This document shows, piece after piece, positions 18,873 to 28,420 of a stretch of DNA of 64,000 bases; the first letter of the stretch is position 1, and each line of letters starts with the position of its first letter. The position numbers and the translations under genes were made by a program. This stretch comes from Streptomyces sp. NBC_00344 (GTDB lineage Bacteria; Actinomycetota; Actinomycetes; Streptomycetales; Streptomycetaceae), in assembly GCF_036088315.1 (NCBI RefSeq), contig NZ_CP107996.1, positions 2,128,501-2,192,500 on the forward strand. Reading direction: 5' to 3'. Below the pieces are notes generated by a model. That model ran no database searches. It was not told the origin of the DNA and worked only from the letters and a program-made list of their open reading frames with translations.

Positions 18873-18920
18873 TTGACTTCATCCATCCGCGATATATCGT
18901 GTCTATCAGAGACGCGATAT
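18873..18920 (+). promoter_or_regulatory. Promoter with repeated CGCGATAT operator half-sites
   Basis: A -35-like TTGACT at 18873-18878 is followed at about 16 nt by TATCGT (18895-18900). CGCGATAT occurs at 18888-18895 and again at 18913-18920, and the first copy lies in the palindrome CGATATATCG. AT-rich dyads of this kind overlapping a promoter fit a PadR operator, and the padR gene is the second gene of this operon, so autoregulation is likely. Confidence 0.6.
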
Positions 18921-18953
18921 GTTGCGTCGGAGTCGATCCGGGAGGTCAGTTCC

Positions 18954-19787
18954 ATGTCCGAGAGGTCCGTGGCAGAGCCGCAGAAACTCTCCTTCGACGA
19001 GCCGGTACGGGCGCTGAACGTACGTATCGTCAGCGGAACGGTCAATGTCGTGGGTACGGAGGACTCGTCCGCCCGCCTGGAGGTGTCCGCGATCGAAGGC
19101 CCCCCGCTGATCGTGACGCTCGACAACGGCACGCTCACCGTGGCCTACGAGGATCTGCCCTGGAAGGGCCTGCTGAAGTGGCTCGACCGCAGAGGCTGGC
19201 ACCGCAGCGCGGTGGTCTCGGTCACGGTCCCCGCGACCGCGGACGTCGAAGTCGGCGTGGTCGGCGCCGGAGCGGTGGTGTCCGGGGTCCGGGGGCGTAC
19301 GGCGGTCCGTGGCGTCACCGGGGACACCACGCTCGTCGGTCTGTCCGGCACCATCACCGCCGAGACCGTGTCGGGGGATCTGGCCGCCCAGGCGGTCACG
19401 GGTGATCTGCACTTCAACTCGGTCTCCGGGAACCTCACGGTGATCGAGGGCGCGGGCTCGTCCGTACAGGCGGAATCGGTCAGCGGCGACATGGTCATCG
19501 ACCTCGAGGCGAGCGGCCGGCCCACCGACATCCGCCTCACCAGCATCTCCGGTGAGGTCGCCATACGCCTGCCCCACCCGACGGACGCGCTGGTCGAGGC
19601 GAACACCACCAGCGGCTCCGTCTCCAGCGCCTTCGACGATCTCCGGGTCAGCGGCCAGTGGGGCGCGAAGAGAATCACCGGCACCCTGGGGGCCGGCACC
19701 GGCAAACTCCGGGCGACCACGGTGTCCGGGGCCATCGCGCTGCTGCGCAGGCCGGCCCGGGACGACTTCGAAGAGAAGGTGCTCTGA
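18954..19787 (+). CDS. DUF4097 beta-repeat protein (putative adhesin-like)
   Basis: A 277-residue all-beta protein of the DUF4097 family, with repeating strand units such as GVRGRTAVRGVTGDTTLVGLSG and VSGDLAAQAVTGDLHFNSVSG. No signal peptide is apparent. GGAGGT at 18941-18946 fixes the ATG at 18954. The adjacent PadR gene starts 1 nt after this stop, a pairing common in actinobacteria and Firmicutes, where DUF4097 proteins accompany PadR or anti-sigma factors of envelope stress systems. Exact function unknown. Confidence 0.85.
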   Translation: MSERSVAEPQKLSFDEPVRALNVRIVSGTVNVVGTEDSSARLEVSAIEGPPLIVTLDNGTLTVAYEDLPWKGLLKWLDRRGWHRSAVVSVTVPATADVEVGVVGAGAVVSGVRGRTAVRGVTGDTTLVGLSGTITAETVSGDLAAQAVTGDLHFNSVSGNLTVIEGAGSSVQAESVSGDMVIDLEASGRPTDIRLTSISGEVAIRLPHPTDALVEANTTSGSVSSAFDDLRVSGQWGAKRITGTLGAGTGKLRATTVSGAIALLRRPARDDFEEKVL

Positions 19788-19788
19788 G

Positions 19789-20820
19789 ATGGCTCCCGTC
19801 TTCGCGCACGGCCGACTGCGCCTCTACCTCCTGAAGCTGCTGGACGAGGCCCCGCGTCACGGCTACGAAGTGATCAGGTTGCTCGAGGAGCGCTTCCAGG
19901 GCCTGTACGCGCCCAGCGCGGGCACGGTCTACCCCCGGCTCGCCAAACTGGAGGCCGAGGGACTGGTCACGCACGCGTCCGAGGGCGGCCGCAAGGTGTA
20001 TTCGATCACCGATGCGGGCCGCACAGAACTGGCCGGCCGCAGCGGCGAACTGGCCGATCTGGAGCTGGAGATCCGTGAGTCCGTCTCCGAGCTGGCCGCG
20101 GAGATCCGTGCCGATGTCAGCGGCTCGGCGAGCGATCTGCGGCGCGAGATCCGGCAGGCCGCGCAGGAAGCGCGTGCCGGCTCGGACACCCGGCCGCGCG
20201 ACGGCCGGGAGGGCGCCGCGGGCAAGCCCTTCCCGGGCTTTCCGGAGGCGTCCGACTTCTTCGACGGTTCCTGGAGCGACAAGGAGGGCTGGCGCCAGGC
20301 CAAGGAGGAGTTCAAGCGCGCCAGGCAGGAATGGAAGGATCAGGCCCGCCGGGCCAAGGACGAGTCCCGCCGGGCCCGCGAGGACGCCGAGCAGGCCCGC
20401 AAGCAGGCCAAGGAGGCGCAGGACAAGGCCCGCAGCCAGATGCAGCGGGTCGCGCAGCAGGTACAGGAACACTTCGCGCGCGGCGACTGGCCGACCGGCG
20501 TACGTGAAGGCATCGCCGAGTTCACCAGGGAGTTCGGGCAGTTCGGCCGCGGCGCCGACACCGCCGACGACACCGAGGTCACTGCCGAGCGGCCCGGTCC
20601 GGCCGGGGAGACCGCGGCCCCGGAGCCCGAGTGGGCGCACGAGGACCCGTCCGGCAACCCGGCACGCGATCTCGACCGGCTGCTCGACCGCTTCCGCGAC
20701 GGCATCCGGGACGCCGCACGGGACCACGGGGTGACGGATGACCAGGTGCGGGACGCACGCCGTCATCTGTCAGCGGCGGCGGCGCACATCGGTGCGGTGC
20801 TGCGGCCACCCCGGGCCTGA
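19789..20820 (+). CDS. PadR-family regulator with long coiled-coil extension
   Basis: A 343-residue protein. Residues 1-85 form a PadR winged helix (APRHGYEVIRLLEE, APSAGTVYPRLAKLEAEGLV, RKVYSITDAGR). This is followed by about 170 residues of charged Glu/Arg/Lys/Ala helix, including a stretch of repeated A-x-x-E-x-x-R units near 170-235, that should form a coiled coil, and a C-terminal helix pair. Typical PadR proteins are 100-180 residues, so the extension is unusual and could mediate oligomerisation or ligand sensing. It is co-transcribed with the DUF4097 gene and probably represses the promoter at 18873-18920. Confidence 0.88.
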   Translation: MAPVFAHGRLRLYLLKLLDEAPRHGYEVIRLLEERFQGLYAPSAGTVYPRLAKLEAEGLVTHASEGGRKVYSITDAGRTELAGRSGELADLELEIRESVSELAAEIRADVSGSASDLRREIRQAAQEARAGSDTRPRDGREGAAGKPFPGFPEASDFFDGSWSDKEGWRQAKEEFKRARQEWKDQARRAKDESRRAREDAEQARKQAKEAQDKARSQMQRVAQQVQEHFARGDWPTGVREGIAEFTREFGQFGRGADTADDTEVTAERPGPAGETAAPEPEWAHEDPSGNPARDLDRLLDRFRDGIRDAARDHGVTDDQVRDARRHLSAAAAHIGAVLRPPRA

Positions 20821-20924
20821 GGGCTCTCCGCGGAGGGCCGCCGACCGGGGCCAAGCCGCCCCCGCGGGCCGGGGAGCCCTGTCCCGCGGCCGGCCCCGGT
20901 GCCCGGTCGGCGCGTCCCGCCGGA

Positions 20925-21914
20925 TCAGTGCTGGACCGTGACGACGATCTTGCCGATCTGGGTGTTGGACTCCATGTAACGGTGGGCGTCCGGGACCGTC
21001 TTGAGCCCTTCGAAGACGCGGTCGACGACGGGGGTGAAGGTGCCCGCGCGCAGTCCCGCGTTGATGAAGGCCTCCGCGCGCCGCAGCCGGTCCTCGTCGG
21101 TGGTGAGCTCGAAGAGGGTGTAGGGCCGGACACTCACGGGCCGCATGCCCGAGGGCAGCGGGGTGGGGCGCGGGTCGAGGTAGCCGTAGAGGAACTGTGT
21201 GCCGCCGGGGGCCACGGCCTTGTTGAGGGCTTCGACACCGGGCCCGGCCACCGGGTCGAAGACGATGTCCACACCCCGGCCCGCGGTCAGGGCCCTGGCC
21301 CGCTCGGTGACGTCCTCTTCGTCGGTGACGATGACATGGGCGGCGCCGGCGTCCAGCAGCTGCTGCTTCTTCGCCGTGCTCCGGGTGGTCGCGATCGGGA
21401 TGGCGCCCAGGTGGTTGGCGATCTGGATGGCGGCCAGGCCGACACTGCTGGAGGCGGCGGTGATGAGCACGCTGTCGCCGGCGCGCAGGGATGCGATGTC
21501 GACGAGGGCGCCGTAGGCGGTGATGTACGGCATCCAGATGGCCGCGCCGGTGACGGCGTCGGTCCCGGCGGGGCGGTGGACCACGGCCGATGCGGGGACG
21601 ACCGCGTGGTCGCCGTAGACGCCGTAGTCGTTCTGGGAGAATCCGGGCACCACGCTGACCGTGTCGCCCTCGCTGAAGCGGGTCACGCCCTCGCCGGTGG
21701 CCTCCACGACACCGGCCGCCTCGTAGCCCAGGCGGGACGGGAAGACCGGCTGTTCGAGGTAGCTGCCTTCTCGGAAGAGCACCTCGGCACGGTTGATGCC
21801 GATCGCGTCGACCCTGATGCGGAGTTCGCCCGGCCCCGGGGTGCCGGCCTCGACGTCTTCGACGCTCAGGACTTCGGGACCGCCGAGCTCGCGGAAGAGT
21901 ACTGCCTTGGCCAT
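20925..21914 (-). CDS. Quinone-oxidoreductase-type MDR dehydrogenase
   Basis: A 329-residue medium-chain dehydrogenase/reductase of the zinc-independent quinone oxidoreductase type, using NADPH. The GroES-like N-half contains GPGELRIRVDAIGINRAEV and GYEAAGVVEATGEGV; the cofactor loop is ITAASSSVGLAAIQIA. No structural zinc Cys cluster is present. It is divergent from the MBL hydrolase gene across a 37-nt palindrome. The start (ATGGCCAAGGC) begins directly with the first strand. Confidence 0.9.
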   Translation of the reverse strand: MAKAVLFRELGGPEVLSVEDVEAGTPGPGELRIRVDAIGINRAEVLFREGSYLEQPVFPSRLGYEAAGVVEATGEGVTRFSEGDTVSVVPGFSQNDYGVYGDHAVVPASAVVHRPAGTDAVTGAAIWMPYITAYGALVDIASLRAGDSVLITAASSSVGLAAIQIANHLGAIPIATTRSTAKKQQLLDAGAAHVIVTDEEDVTERARALTAGRGVDIVFDPVAGPGVEALNKAVAPGGTQFLYGYLDPRPTPLPSGMRPVSVRPYTLFELTTDEDRLRRAEAFINAGLRAGTFTPVVDRVFEGLKTVPDAHRYMESNTQIGKIVVTVQH

Positions 21915-21983
21915 GAGAGGGCCTTTCGGGAGGAGAGGTGAAGGTGCCGGCGCAACGGAGCGCCTGGTGCCACTGAACCCCTA

Positions 21984-22020
21984 AGTACGACGTCTGTCAA
22001 ACTTTGACGGCTGTCGTACT
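21984..22020. promoter_or_regulatory. 37-nt nested palindrome in the divergent qor/MBL promoter
   Basis: Outer arms AGTACGAC (21984-21991) and GTCGTACT (22013-22020) enclose an inner GTCAAA-c-TTTGAC palindrome centred on 22002. The dyad overlaps a likely promoter for the MBL gene: -35-like CTGTCA (21994-21999), 17 nt, then TACTAT (22017-22022), 6 nt before the GTG at 22029. Nested dyads of this size are typical of TetR/AcrR-type repressors, but no such gene is adjacent. Confidence 0.6.
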
Positions 22021-22028
22021 ATCGGACA

Positions 22029-22931
22029 GTGGATCATCACCTCTCGCGCTGCCAAGGAGAACAGGGACACGTAGGGTGCACCGTGATCGATTTTCATGAC
22101 GGCGCGCCCGTGCCCGGAAGCCTCGATGTGGTCTGGCACGCGGGCTGGCCCTCCCCCAAGCACGACCCCGCACCGGAGATCCAGGTTCACGCGTACACCG
22201 AACACACCCTGATCCTGCGGCAGAACAAGTCCGTGCACTACGAAGCGCCCTTCCTCTTCCTGCTGTTCGGGAACGAAAGGGCGCTGCTGCTGGACACCGG
22301 TGCGACAGAGGATCCTGGTTTCTTCCCGCTACGGGCGACCGTGGACTCGCTGATCGGCCGATGGCTGGAGCGCCATCCCCGCGAGCGGTACGGGCTGCTG
22401 GTGGCCCACACCCACGGGCACGGCGACCACCACGCGGGGGACGCGCAGTTCGCCGAGCGCCCGTACACCACCGTCGTGGGGCACCGGCTGACGGAGGTGA
22501 CCGAGTACTTCGGCCTGTCCCGGTGGCCTTCGGGGCAGGCCGAACTGGACCTCGGCGGGCGGGTGCTGGATCTGGTCCCCGGCCCGGGGCACCAGAGCGC
22601 CGCGGTCGTGTTCCACGACCGCCACACCGGTCTGCTGCTCACCGGGGACTCGCTCTACCCCGGCCGGATCTACGTCGGCGACAAGGAGGCGTTCAGCGCC
22701 ACGGTCGAGCGGCTGCTCGCGTTCTGTGCGGACCACCCGGTGACGCACCTTCTCGGCTGTCACATCGAGATGTCGGCCACCGCTCACCAGGACTACCCGC
22801 GCGGCACCACCCACCAGCCCGACGAGCCGCCGCTTCAGCTCACGGTGGAGCATCTGCGGCGGCTGGCACAGGCCCTGCGGGACGGAACCGACGACCCGCA
22901 GGGGGAGTTCTCCGTCGTCACGAGTGAGTGA
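22029..22931 (+). CDS. Metallo-beta-lactamase-fold hydrolase
   Basis: A protein of 300 residues from GTG 22029, or 282 from GTG 22083. The metal-binding motif HTHGHGDHHAG is at about 127-137 of the longer form, with later conserved GPGHQSAAVVF, GDSLYP and GCHIEMS providing the remaining His/Asp ligands. The N-terminus (VIDFHDGAPVPG) looks homologous from 22083, while the 18 residues before it do not. GTG 22029 fits a leaderless start 7 nt after a TACTAT -10 box; there is no good ribosome-binding site for either. Function within the hydrolase superfamily is open. The 3' end overlaps the next convergent gene by 14 nt. Confidence 0.82.
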   Translation: MDHHLSRCQGEQGHVGCTVIDFHDGAPVPGSLDVVWHAGWPSPKHDPAPEIQVHAYTEHTLILRQNKSVHYEAPFLFLLFGNERALLLDTGATEDPGFFPLRATVDSLIGRWLERHPRERYGLLVAHTHGHGDHHAGDAQFAERPYTTVVGHRLTEVTEYFGLSRWPSGQAELDLGGRVLDLVPGPGHQSAAVVFHDRHTGLLLTGDSLYPGRIYVGDKEAFSATVERLLAFCADHPVTHLLGCHIEMSATAHQDYPRGTTHQPDEPPLQLTVEHLRRLAQALRDGTDDPQGEFSVVTSE

Positions 22932-23883
22932 GGACGATCTTCCCGAAGAGCTCCCCGGTCGCCATCTTCTCGAAGCCCTCGCGGGCGCGGTCCAGCGGCA
23001 GCACCTCGTCGATGACGGGCCGGACACCGGTGGCGGCGCAGAAGGAGAGCAGGTCCTCCAGTTCGTCCTTGGAGCCCATGGTCGAGCCGACGATTTTCAG
23101 CTCCAGGAAGAAGATCCGGGTGAGCTCGGCCGACGCCGGGTTCGGGCCGCTGGTGGCCCCGGAGATCACCAGGGTCCCGCCCGGCCTGAGCGACTTGACG
23201 GAGTGTGACCAGGTGGCGGCGCCGACGGTCTCGATGACGGCGTCCACCCGCTGCGGCAGCCGGGCGCCGGGCTCGAAGGCGTCCACCGCGCCGAGTTCCA
23301 CGGCCCGCTTGCGCTTCGCCTCGTCGCGGCTTGTGGCGTACATCCGCAGTCCCGCGGCCTTCCCGAGGACGATGGCCGCGGTCGCCACCCCGCCGCCGGC
23401 TCCCTGGACCAGTACCGAATCACCCGGTCGCACACCGGCGTTGGTGAAGAGCATGCGGTACGCCGTCAGCCAGGCGGTCGGCAGACAGGCAGCCTGCTCG
23501 AAACTCAGCTCCGGAGGCTTGCGGAGCACATTCCACTCGGGCACCGTGACCTGCTCGGCGAAGGTGCCCTGGTACTTCTCCGTCAGGATCGAGCGGCCTT
23601 CCCGGGCGCCGACCCCGTACCCCATCTGGCCGATGACGGAATGCAGAACGACCTCGTTGCCGTCCTGGTCGGTTCCGGCGGCGTCGCAGCCGAGGATCAT
23701 CGGGAGCTTGTCCTCGGCGAGTCCGACACCGCGCAGCGACCAGAGGTCGTGGTGGTTGAGGGACGCGGCTCTGACGTTGACCGTCACCCAGCCTGGACGG
23801 GGCTCGGGGGCCGGGCGTTCGCCCAGCTCAAGGCCGTTGAGGGGGTGATCACGGTCGATGCGGTTGGCGTAGGCGGCGAACAT
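22918..23883 (-). CDS. MDR-family zinc-binding dehydrogenase
   Basis: A 321-residue medium-chain dehydrogenase/reductase, with FAAYANRIDRDHPLNGLELG at the N-terminus and the nucleotide loop VQGAGGGVATAAIVLGKAAG in the middle. LNHHDLWSLRGVG and LGCDAAGTD match alcohol-dehydrogenase-like members that have lost catalytic zinc. The ATG at 23883 follows AAGGTC; an in-frame upstream extension to 23997 is unlike the family. It converges on the MBL gene with 14 nt overlap and is not obviously in an operon. Substrate unknown. Confidence 0.86.
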   Translation of the reverse strand: MFAAYANRIDRDHPLNGLELGERPAPEPRPGWVTVNVRAASLNHHDLWSLRGVGLAEDKLPMILGCDAAGTDQDGNEVVLHSVIGQMGYGVGAREGRSILTEKYQGTFAEQVTVPEWNVLRKPPELSFEQAACLPTAWLTAYRMLFTNAGVRPGDSVLVQGAGGGVATAAIVLGKAAGLRMYATSRDEAKRKRAVELGAVDAFEPGARLPQRVDAVIETVGAATWSHSVKSLRPGGTLVISGATSGPNPASAELTRIFFLELKIVGSTMGSKDELEDLLSFCAATGVRPVIDEVLPLDRAREGFEKMATGELFGKIVLTHS

Positions 23884-23980
23884 GACCTTGACGATAGGCG
23901 TGGCCGGTTCCCGGGGGAACCGGCCACGAGTGTGACCCCTGACGCGTCGCGCCTGTCCCAGGCAGGGCCCGGGGGCGTCG

Positions 23981-25195
23981 TCAGCGCCGGGCCACACCCT
24001 CCGCCCGCGCGGCAGCGGCGACAGCCGATGTGACCGCGGGAGCCACCCGCTCGTCGAACGGTGACGGGATCACGCACTCCGGGCTGAGCTCATCGGCCAC
24101 CACGGCCGCCAGTGCCTCCGCCGCGGCGAGCTTCATGCCCTCGGTGATCCGCGACGCACGCACCTGGAGCGCCCCGGCGAAGATGCCGGGGAACGCCAGC
24201 ACATTGTTGATCTGGTTGGGGAAGTCGCTCCGCCCGGTGGCGACGACCGCCGCGTACTTGTGGGCGATGGCGGGGTGGATCTCCGGGTCGGGGTTGGCCA
24301 TCGCGAAGATGAAGCAGCCTTCGGCCATCGTGGCGACGGCCGGCTCGGGCACCGTACCGCCGGAGACCCCGATGAAGACGTCCGCACCGGACATCGCGGA
24401 CTCCAGCGGACCGACCAGCTTCGACTTGTTGGTGAAGCCGGCCACCTCGCGCTTGATGTCGGTCAGATCGTCACGGTCCACCGACAGGATGCCCTTGCGG
24501 TCGCACACCGTCACATCGCCGATGCCGGCCTCGATGAGGATCCTCGCGATCGCGACACCGGCCGCTCCCGCGCCCGAGATGACCGCGCGCAGCTGCCCCA
24601 GCGAGCGGCCGGTGAGCGTCGCGGCGTTCCGCAGCGCGGCCAGTGTGACGACCGCGGTGCCGTGCTGGTCGTCGTGGAAGACCGGGATGTCCAGCTGCTC
24701 CTGCAGCCTGCGCTCGATCTCGAAACAGCGCGGTGCGGAGATGTCTTCCAGGTTCACGCCGCCGAAGGACGGCGCGAGCCTCAGCACGGTCTCCACGATC
24801 TCGTCCGTGTCCGTGGTCGCCAGCGCGATCGGCACCGCGTCGACGCCGCCGAACTGCTTGAAGAGGATCGCTTTGCCCTCCATCACGGGGAGGGATGCCT
24901 CCGGGCCGATGTCACCGAGTCCCAGCACCGCGGTGCCATCCGTCACGACGGCGACGACCTGCGACTTCCAGGTGTAGTCGTGAACGAGCTCCGGGTTCTC
25001 GGCGATGGCGCTGCACACCTTCGCGACTCCGGGCGTGTAGGCGAGGGACAGCTCGTCCCTGTCGCGCACCGGCACCGTGGCCTGGATGGCCATCTTGCCC
25101 CCGCGATGCAGCGCGAAGGCCGGGTCGAAGGGCTCCTCGGCGTCCGAGGGGGAGCTGAAGCTGTCGCTGCGAGGATTGACGATCTCCGCTGCCAT
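23981..25195 (-). CDS. NAD(P)-dependent malic enzyme
   Basis: A 404-residue malic enzyme that oxidatively decarboxylates malate to pyruvate. Catalytic Tyr53 (LAYTPGVA) and Lys108 ([10 protein letters not shown]) are present. Metal ligands lie around FEIERRLQ and FHDDQHGT, and the cofactor fold has [15 protein letters not shown]. Short bacterial forms of about 400 residues like this one lack the PTA-like extension. In S. coelicolor the enzyme in the matching position is, as I recall, NADP-dependent and contributes reducing power for lipid and antibiotic synthesis; cofactor choice here is inferred. An inverted repeat in the long leader (25266-25323) may affect its expression. Confidence 0.95.
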   Translation of the reverse strand: MAAEIVNPRSDSFSSPSDAEEPFDPAFALHRGGKMAIQATVPVRDRDELSLAYTPGVAKVCSAIAENPELVHDYTWKSQVVAVVTDGTAVLGLGDIGPEASLPVMEGKAILFKQFGGVDAVPIALATTDTDEIVETVLRLAPSFGGVNLEDISAPRCFEIERRLQEQLDIPVFHDDQHGTAVVTLAALRNAATLTGRSLGQLRAVISGAGAAGVAIARILIEAGIGDVTVCDRKGILSVDRDDLTDIKREVAGFTNKSKLVGPLESAMSGADVFIGVSGGTVPEPAVATMAEGCFIFAMANPDPEIHPAIAHKYAAVVATGRSDFPNQINNVLAFPGIFAGALQVRASRITEGMKLAAAEALAAVVADELSPECVIPSPFDERVAPAVTSAVAAAARAEGVARR

Positions 25196-25731
25196 TGGTT
25201 GTGACCCCTTAAGTCTTCATCAGTTGAGGGTGGCCACTCCTGGTTGAGGAGGGGTGGGCGGGCACCGCGTATGTGCCCCGCGCCGGCCGGTTGGCCCGCC
25301 GGGCGGGGGGTGGTACATACGCGCGGGCGCGCCGCACACGCGCCCTGAGCCCCGGATGAGGGGTGTAACCGTCTGTTCTACCGGATGGACCATGCCTCGG
25401 ACGAGTTCATAAGCCCGCGGTGACATGACTCATAGCGGGATATCCGGGCACGTCCGATACGCGCCTTCGACGGCGTCCACCAGGCGAGACGTACCGGAGA
25501 TTCTCCGGCGCGAGCCCTGCGTTCCAGCAGATGGTCCGGCCCTGCGGTACCGGCCGACTGGAGACTGACGGGAGAACGGGGGTGACCCGTTACCCGATTT
25601 TGACATAGCTGGTCCCCTGAATGGGCTAGTCCGACTGGCAAGATGCCCCTAATCACACATGGTCGCGACACCCGATGACGTGTGCGCGACTCCTGCATCG
25701 GCTATCCCTGATCCGCCGGAGGACCAACACC
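25196..25731. promoter_or_regulatory. Long intergenic region with inverted repeat and possible promoter
   Basis: No gene is supportable here. Inverted arms CGCGTATGT (25266-25274) and ACATACGCG (25315-25323) enclose a GC-rich 40-nt loop, 70 nt upstream of the malic enzyme start, and could fold in its 5' leader. For the rightward ABC transporter gene, TTGACA at 25600-25605 is a plausible -35 box, with a weak -10 near 25625-25632 and about 100 nt of leader to the start at 25732. Confidence 0.4.
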
Positions 25732-26685
25732 ATGACCGCAAGCACCACCCGCCGCACGGCCGCAATGAAGTCCCGGACAGCCGCGGTCGGCGCACTCGCG
25801 GTCGCCGGCGCACTGCTGCTGACCGCCTGCGGCGACCAGACGAAGAACAACACGGTGGACTCCGGCACCGGCAAGAGCAGCGCCGCTCCGCTCGCCGGCC
25901 TGCTGCCAAAGGACATCAAGGACAAGGGTGTCATCAAGGTCGGTTCGGACATCGCGTACGCCCCGGTCGAATTCAAGGACGGTTCCGGCAAGGTGTCCGG
26001 CATCGATCCTGAACTCGGAGCAGCGCTCGGCAAGCAGCTCGGTGTGCGGTTCGAGTTCGAGAACGGCACGTTCGAGACGCTCATCGGCGGCGTGCGTGCG
26101 AAGCGCTACGACATCCTGATGTCGGCGATGACCGACACCAAGGACCGCCAGAACGGTCTGGACAACGGCAAGAAGGTCGGCGAGGGCGTCGACTTCGTCG
26201 ACTACTACACAGCAGGCGTCTCGATTTACACGCCCAAGGGCAAGGACCAGGGGATCAAGACCTGGGACGACCTCTGTGGCAAGAAGATCGTCGTGCAGCG
26301 CGCCACCGTGTCAAATGATCTGGCCAAGGCTCAGGCGAAGAAGTGCCCGGCAGGCAAGAAGCTCGACATCCAGGCGTTCGACGACGACCAGCAGGCCCAG
26401 ACCCGGCTGCGCTCGGGCGGTGCCGACGCCGGTTCCTCCGACTCCCCGATCGCCGCGTACGCGGTGAAGACATCGGGCGGCGGCAAGGACTTCCAGATCG
26501 TCGGCCCCACGGTCGAGGCCGCTCCGTACGGCATCGCCGTCGCCAAGGGCAACGATCAGCTCAGCAAGGCCCTCCAGAAGGCCATGGACGCCATCATCAA
26601 GAACGGCGAGTACAACAAGATCCTTACCAAGTGGGGCGCCCAGCAGGGTGCGGTCACCTCGGCCAAGCTCAACAGCGGATCCTGA
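25732..26685 (+). CDS. Amino-acid ABC transporter substrate-binding lipoprotein
   Basis: A 317-residue family-3 solute-binding protein. GGAGGA (25718-25723) precedes the ATG. The signal peptide ends in lipobox LLLTAC with Cys33 as the lipidation site, so it is anchored outside the membrane. The mature domain begins KDIKDKGVIKVGSDIAYAPV, typical of polar amino-acid binders; the specificity pocket includes RYDILMSAMTDTKDRQ. Permease and ATPase genes follow directly, forming a complete uptake system. Exact ligand is not determinable. Confidence 0.94.
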   Translation: MTASTTRRTAAMKSRTAAVGALAVAGALLLTACGDQTKNNTVDSGTGKSSAAPLAGLLPKDIKDKGVIKVGSDIAYAPVEFKDGSGKVSGIDPELGAALGKQLGVRFEFENGTFETLIGGVRAKRYDILMSAMTDTKDRQNGLDNGKKVGEGVDFVDYYTAGVSIYTPKGKDQGIKTWDDLCGKKIVVQRATVSNDLAKAQAKKCPAGKKLDIQAFDDDQQAQTRLRSGGADAGSSDSPIAAYAVKTSGGGKDFQIVGPTVEAAPYGIAVAKGNDQLSKALQKAMDAIIKNGEYNKILTKWGAQQGAVTSAKLNSGS

Positions 26686-26713
26686 ACCAGTCCGGCGCCG
26701 AGAGGTACACACC

Positions 26714-27649
26714 ATGACTGCTGACATGACAAAGGCGGCGCACGAAGACGCGCCCCCGAAGGCAACCGAGGCCATCCGGGCGATCCCGGTCCGGCACTAC
26801 GGGCGGTACGTCACCGCCGTGGTCGCCATCGCCATCCTGGTGTCGATCGTCTATGCGTTCGCCCAAGGCAAGATCAACTGGGGTGCCATCCCGGACTACT
26901 TCTTCGACCACCGGATCATCCACGGCGTCGGGCAGACCCTGCTGCTCACCGTTCTCTCCATGGCCATCGGCATCGTCGGCGGCATCGTCCTCGCGGTGAT
27001 GCGGCTTTCCAAGAATCCCGTGACCTCGTCGATCTCGTGGTTCTACATCTGGTTCTTCCGGGGCACTCCGGTCCTCGTACAGCTGATGGTCTGGTTCAAC
27101 CTGGGCCTGGTCTTCCAGTACATCAACCTCGGTCCGATCTACAAGGACTACTGGTCGAGCTTCATGACGCCGCTGCTCACGGCGCTGCTCGGCCTGGGGC
27201 TGAACGAGGCCGCCTACATGGCGGAGATCTGCCGGGCCGGCCTTCTCGCGGTGGACGAGGGCCAGACCGAGGCAGCGCACGCGCTGGGCATGAGCCACGG
27301 CAAGACGCTGCGGCGGATCGTAGTCCCGCAGGCCATGCGGGTCATCGTGCCGCCGACCGGCAACGAGGTCATCAACATGCTGAAGACCACCTCGCTGGTC
27401 GCCGCGGTGCAGTTCTACGAGCTGCTCCGCACAGCCCAGGACATCGGGCAGACCTCCGGGGCGGCGGTCGAGATGCTGTTCCTGGCAGCCGCCTGGTATC
27501 TGGTGATGACGACCGTCTTCTCGATCGGCCAGTTCTACCTGGAGCGGTATTACGCACGCGGCTCCAGCCGCAGTATCCCGCTGACCCCGTTCCAGAAGGC
27601 CAAGGCCAATCTCATGTCGTTCAGCAACCGCCCTGGGGGTGCCGCATGA
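26714..27649 (+). CDS. Amino-acid ABC transporter permease (HisM type)
   Basis: A 311-residue polar-amino-acid permease. After a 30-residue cytoplasmic N-terminus there are about five or six TM segments. The signature region is [15 protein letters not shown], and the EAA loop reads [24 protein letters not shown], contacting the ATPase. It likely forms a homodimer because only one permease gene is present. It starts 28 nt after the binding-protein stop and overlaps the ATPase start by 4 nt. Confidence 0.94.
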   Translation: MTADMTKAAHEDAPPKATEAIRAIPVRHYGRYVTAVVAIAILVSIVYAFAQGKINWGAIPDYFFDHRIIHGVGQTLLLTVLSMAIGIVGGIVLAVMRLSKNPVTSSISWFYIWFFRGTPVLVQLMVWFNLGLVFQYINLGPIYKDYWSSFMTPLLTALLGLGLNEAAYMAEICRAGLLAVDEGQTEAAHALGMSHGKTLRRIVVPQAMRVIVPPTGNEVINMLKTTSLVAAVQFYELLRTAQDIGQTSGAAVEMLFLAAAWYLVMTTVFSIGQFYLERYYARGSSRSIPLTPFQKAKANLMSFSNRPGGAA

Positions 27650-28407
27650 CCGCCATGGTGAAGGCCGAGGGCGTCCACAAGTCCTTCGGCCCCGCGCACA
27701 TCCTCAAGGGGATCGACCTCGAGGTCGCCCCGCGTGAGGTGTTCTGCCTGATCGGCCCTTCCGGGTCCGGCAAGTCGACGTTCCTGCGGTGCATCAACCA
27801 CCTGGAGAAGGTCAATGCCGGGCGGCTGTACGTCGACGGGGAGCTGGTCGGCTACCGGCAGAAGGGCGACAAGCTGTACGAGCTCAAGGACAGCGAAGTC
27901 GCGCTGAAGCGCCGGGACATCGGCATGGTCTTCCAGCGCTTCAACCTCTTCCCGCACATGACGGCCATCGAGAACGTCATGGAGGCGCCGGTCCAGGTGC
28001 GCGGCGAGGCGAAGGCGGTGGCCAGGGCCCGTGCCGAGCGGCTGCTCGACCGGGTCGGCCTCGCGGACAAGGCGGGGAGCTATCCCACCCAGCTCTCCGG
28101 CGGCCAGCAGCAGCGGGTGGCGATCGCCCGAGCGCTGGCGATGGAGCCCAAGCTGATGCTCTTCGACGAGCCCACATCGGCGCTCGACCCCGAGCTGGTG
28201 GGTGACGTCCTCGACGTCATGCGCGGCCTCGCGGACGACGGTATGACGATGATCGTGGTCACCCATGAGATGGGCTTCGCCCGTGAGGTGGGTGACGCGC
28301 TGGTCTTCATGGACGACGGTGTGGTGGTCGAGTCCGGCCACCCGCGGGACGTGCTGTCCAATCCGCAGCACGACCGCACGAAGTCGTTCCTGTCGAAGGT
28401 GCTGTAG
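27646..28407 (+). CDS. Amino-acid ABC transporter ATP-binding protein (GlnQ type)
   Basis: A 253-residue ATPase. Walker A is GPSGSGKST, the Q-loop lies in [16 protein letters not shown], the signature is LSGGQQQR and Walker B is [12 protein letters not shown]. The switch His is in VVTHEMGFA. It powers import through the upstream permease; start and permease stop overlap in ATGA. A 17-bp terminator follows 13 nt after the stop. Confidence 0.96.
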   Translation: MTAMVKAEGVHKSFGPAHILKGIDLEVAPREVFCLIGPSGSGKSTFLRCINHLEKVNAGRLYVDGELVGYRQKGDKLYELKDSEVALKRRDIGMVFQRFNLFPHMTAIENVMEAPVQVRGEAKAVARARAERLLDRVGLADKAGSYPTQLSGGQQQRVAIARALAMEPKLMLFDEPTSALDPELVGDVLDVMRGLADDGMTMIVVTHEMGFAREVGDALVFMDDGVVVESGHPRDVLSNPQHDRTKSFLSKVL

Positions 28408-28420
28408 CCGGCAGTGCGCG

